A DNA stretch of 64,000 nt from Demequina pelophila (lineage in GTDB: Bacteria; Actinomycetota; Actinomycetes; Actinomycetales; Demequinaceae), in assembly GCF_000971175.1 (NCBI RefSeq), contig NZ_BBLY01000001.1, forward strand, positions 669,709 through 733,708. The letters are read 5' to 3'. Within the stretch, counting starts at the first letter, position 1. Every line of letters starts with the position of its first letter. Shown here piece after piece: positions 62,580 to 64,000 of this stretch. The translations under genes and the position numbers were made by a program. The notes beneath the pieces were generated by a model. It was not told the DNA's origin. It saw only the letters and a list, made by a program, of their open reading frames with translations, and searched no databases.

Positions 62580-64000
<1,421 letters not shown>

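Overview
The window is 64 kb of GC-rich, densely coding chromosome from an actinomycete, most likely a member of the order Micrococcales. Support: GC-dominated codon use, actinobacterial marker families (SepH, DUF3043, DUF4191, DUF4192, DUF5998, class II DAHP synthase, an Rv2175c-like protein), a dedicated topoisomerase IV pair, a bcc-aa3 respiratory chain with diheme cytochrome c, and abundant leaderless promoters (TANNNT followed 6-7 nt later by the start codon). From the prenyl synthase at 18.3 kb to glnA at the right edge, the gene content and order recall the Mycobacterium tuberculosis Rv2173-Rv2220 region as I remember it (idsA2, Rv2175c, pknL, aroG, acyltransferase, fadD15, DnaQ/GIY-YIG, trpD, ctaE-qcrCAB, ctaC, erpA, glycerate kinase, DUF3043, pepB, dlaT, Rv2216, lipB, lipA, Rv2219, glnA1). 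I see no phage, insertion sequence, CRISPR array, rRNA or tRNA.

Layout. 1-9.4 kb: end of sepH, a phosphodiesterase-family enzyme, DUF5998, topoisomerase IV subunit A, then a minus-strand group (topoisomerase IV subunit B, small membrane protein, ThrE-type exporter, unknown protein). 9.4-16.8 kb: LRV-repeat protein, TspO-like membrane protein, GNAT acetyltransferase, two tandem alanine/sodium symporter paralogues, principal sigma factor. 17-29.8 kb: DUF4192, prenyl synthase, Rv2175c-like DNA-binding protein, LysM transglycosylase, PASTA kinase, DAHP synthase, PPi-type phosphofructokinase, acyltransferase, ROK glucokinase, acyl-CoA ligase. 30-42.7 kb: lipoprotein, small Cys-rich protein, exonuclease/GIY-YIG fusion, trpD, pseudo-receiver, then the cytochrome bcc-aa3 genes (ctaE-qcrCAB forward, ctaCDF reverse) around sodA. 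42.7-50.7 kb: a cysteine-desulfurase-fold protein with TusA, A-type Fe-S carrier, glycerate kinase, nadA, DUF3043, aldo/keto reductase, leucyl aminopeptidase. 50.4-64 kb: lpdA, E2 acyltransferase, an epimerase, a pseudokinase and an MMPL transporter, lipB-lipA, DUF4191, HAD and RDD proteins, glnA (missing its last codons).

Functional links: lpdA and the E2 need the lipoate attached by LipB and LipA; LipA, NadA and the Rieske protein need Fe-S clusters, to which the A-type carrier belongs. QcrCAB and CtaCDEF form one respiratory supercomplex.

The most unusual content lies between genes. A motif with core GACGATGC (consensus GGGGACGATGCRCGGG) occurs 18 times in the intergenic DNA, in both orientations, sometimes as inverted pairs. 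A 63-bp element occurs twice, 22 kb apart. A fold-back element with repeated arms follows the DUF3043 gene. Three genes end in tandem repeats that span their stop codons. Among proteins, the desulfurase-like protein has Asp where the pyridoxal-phosphate lysine should be, and one kinase-like protein lacks catalytic residues.
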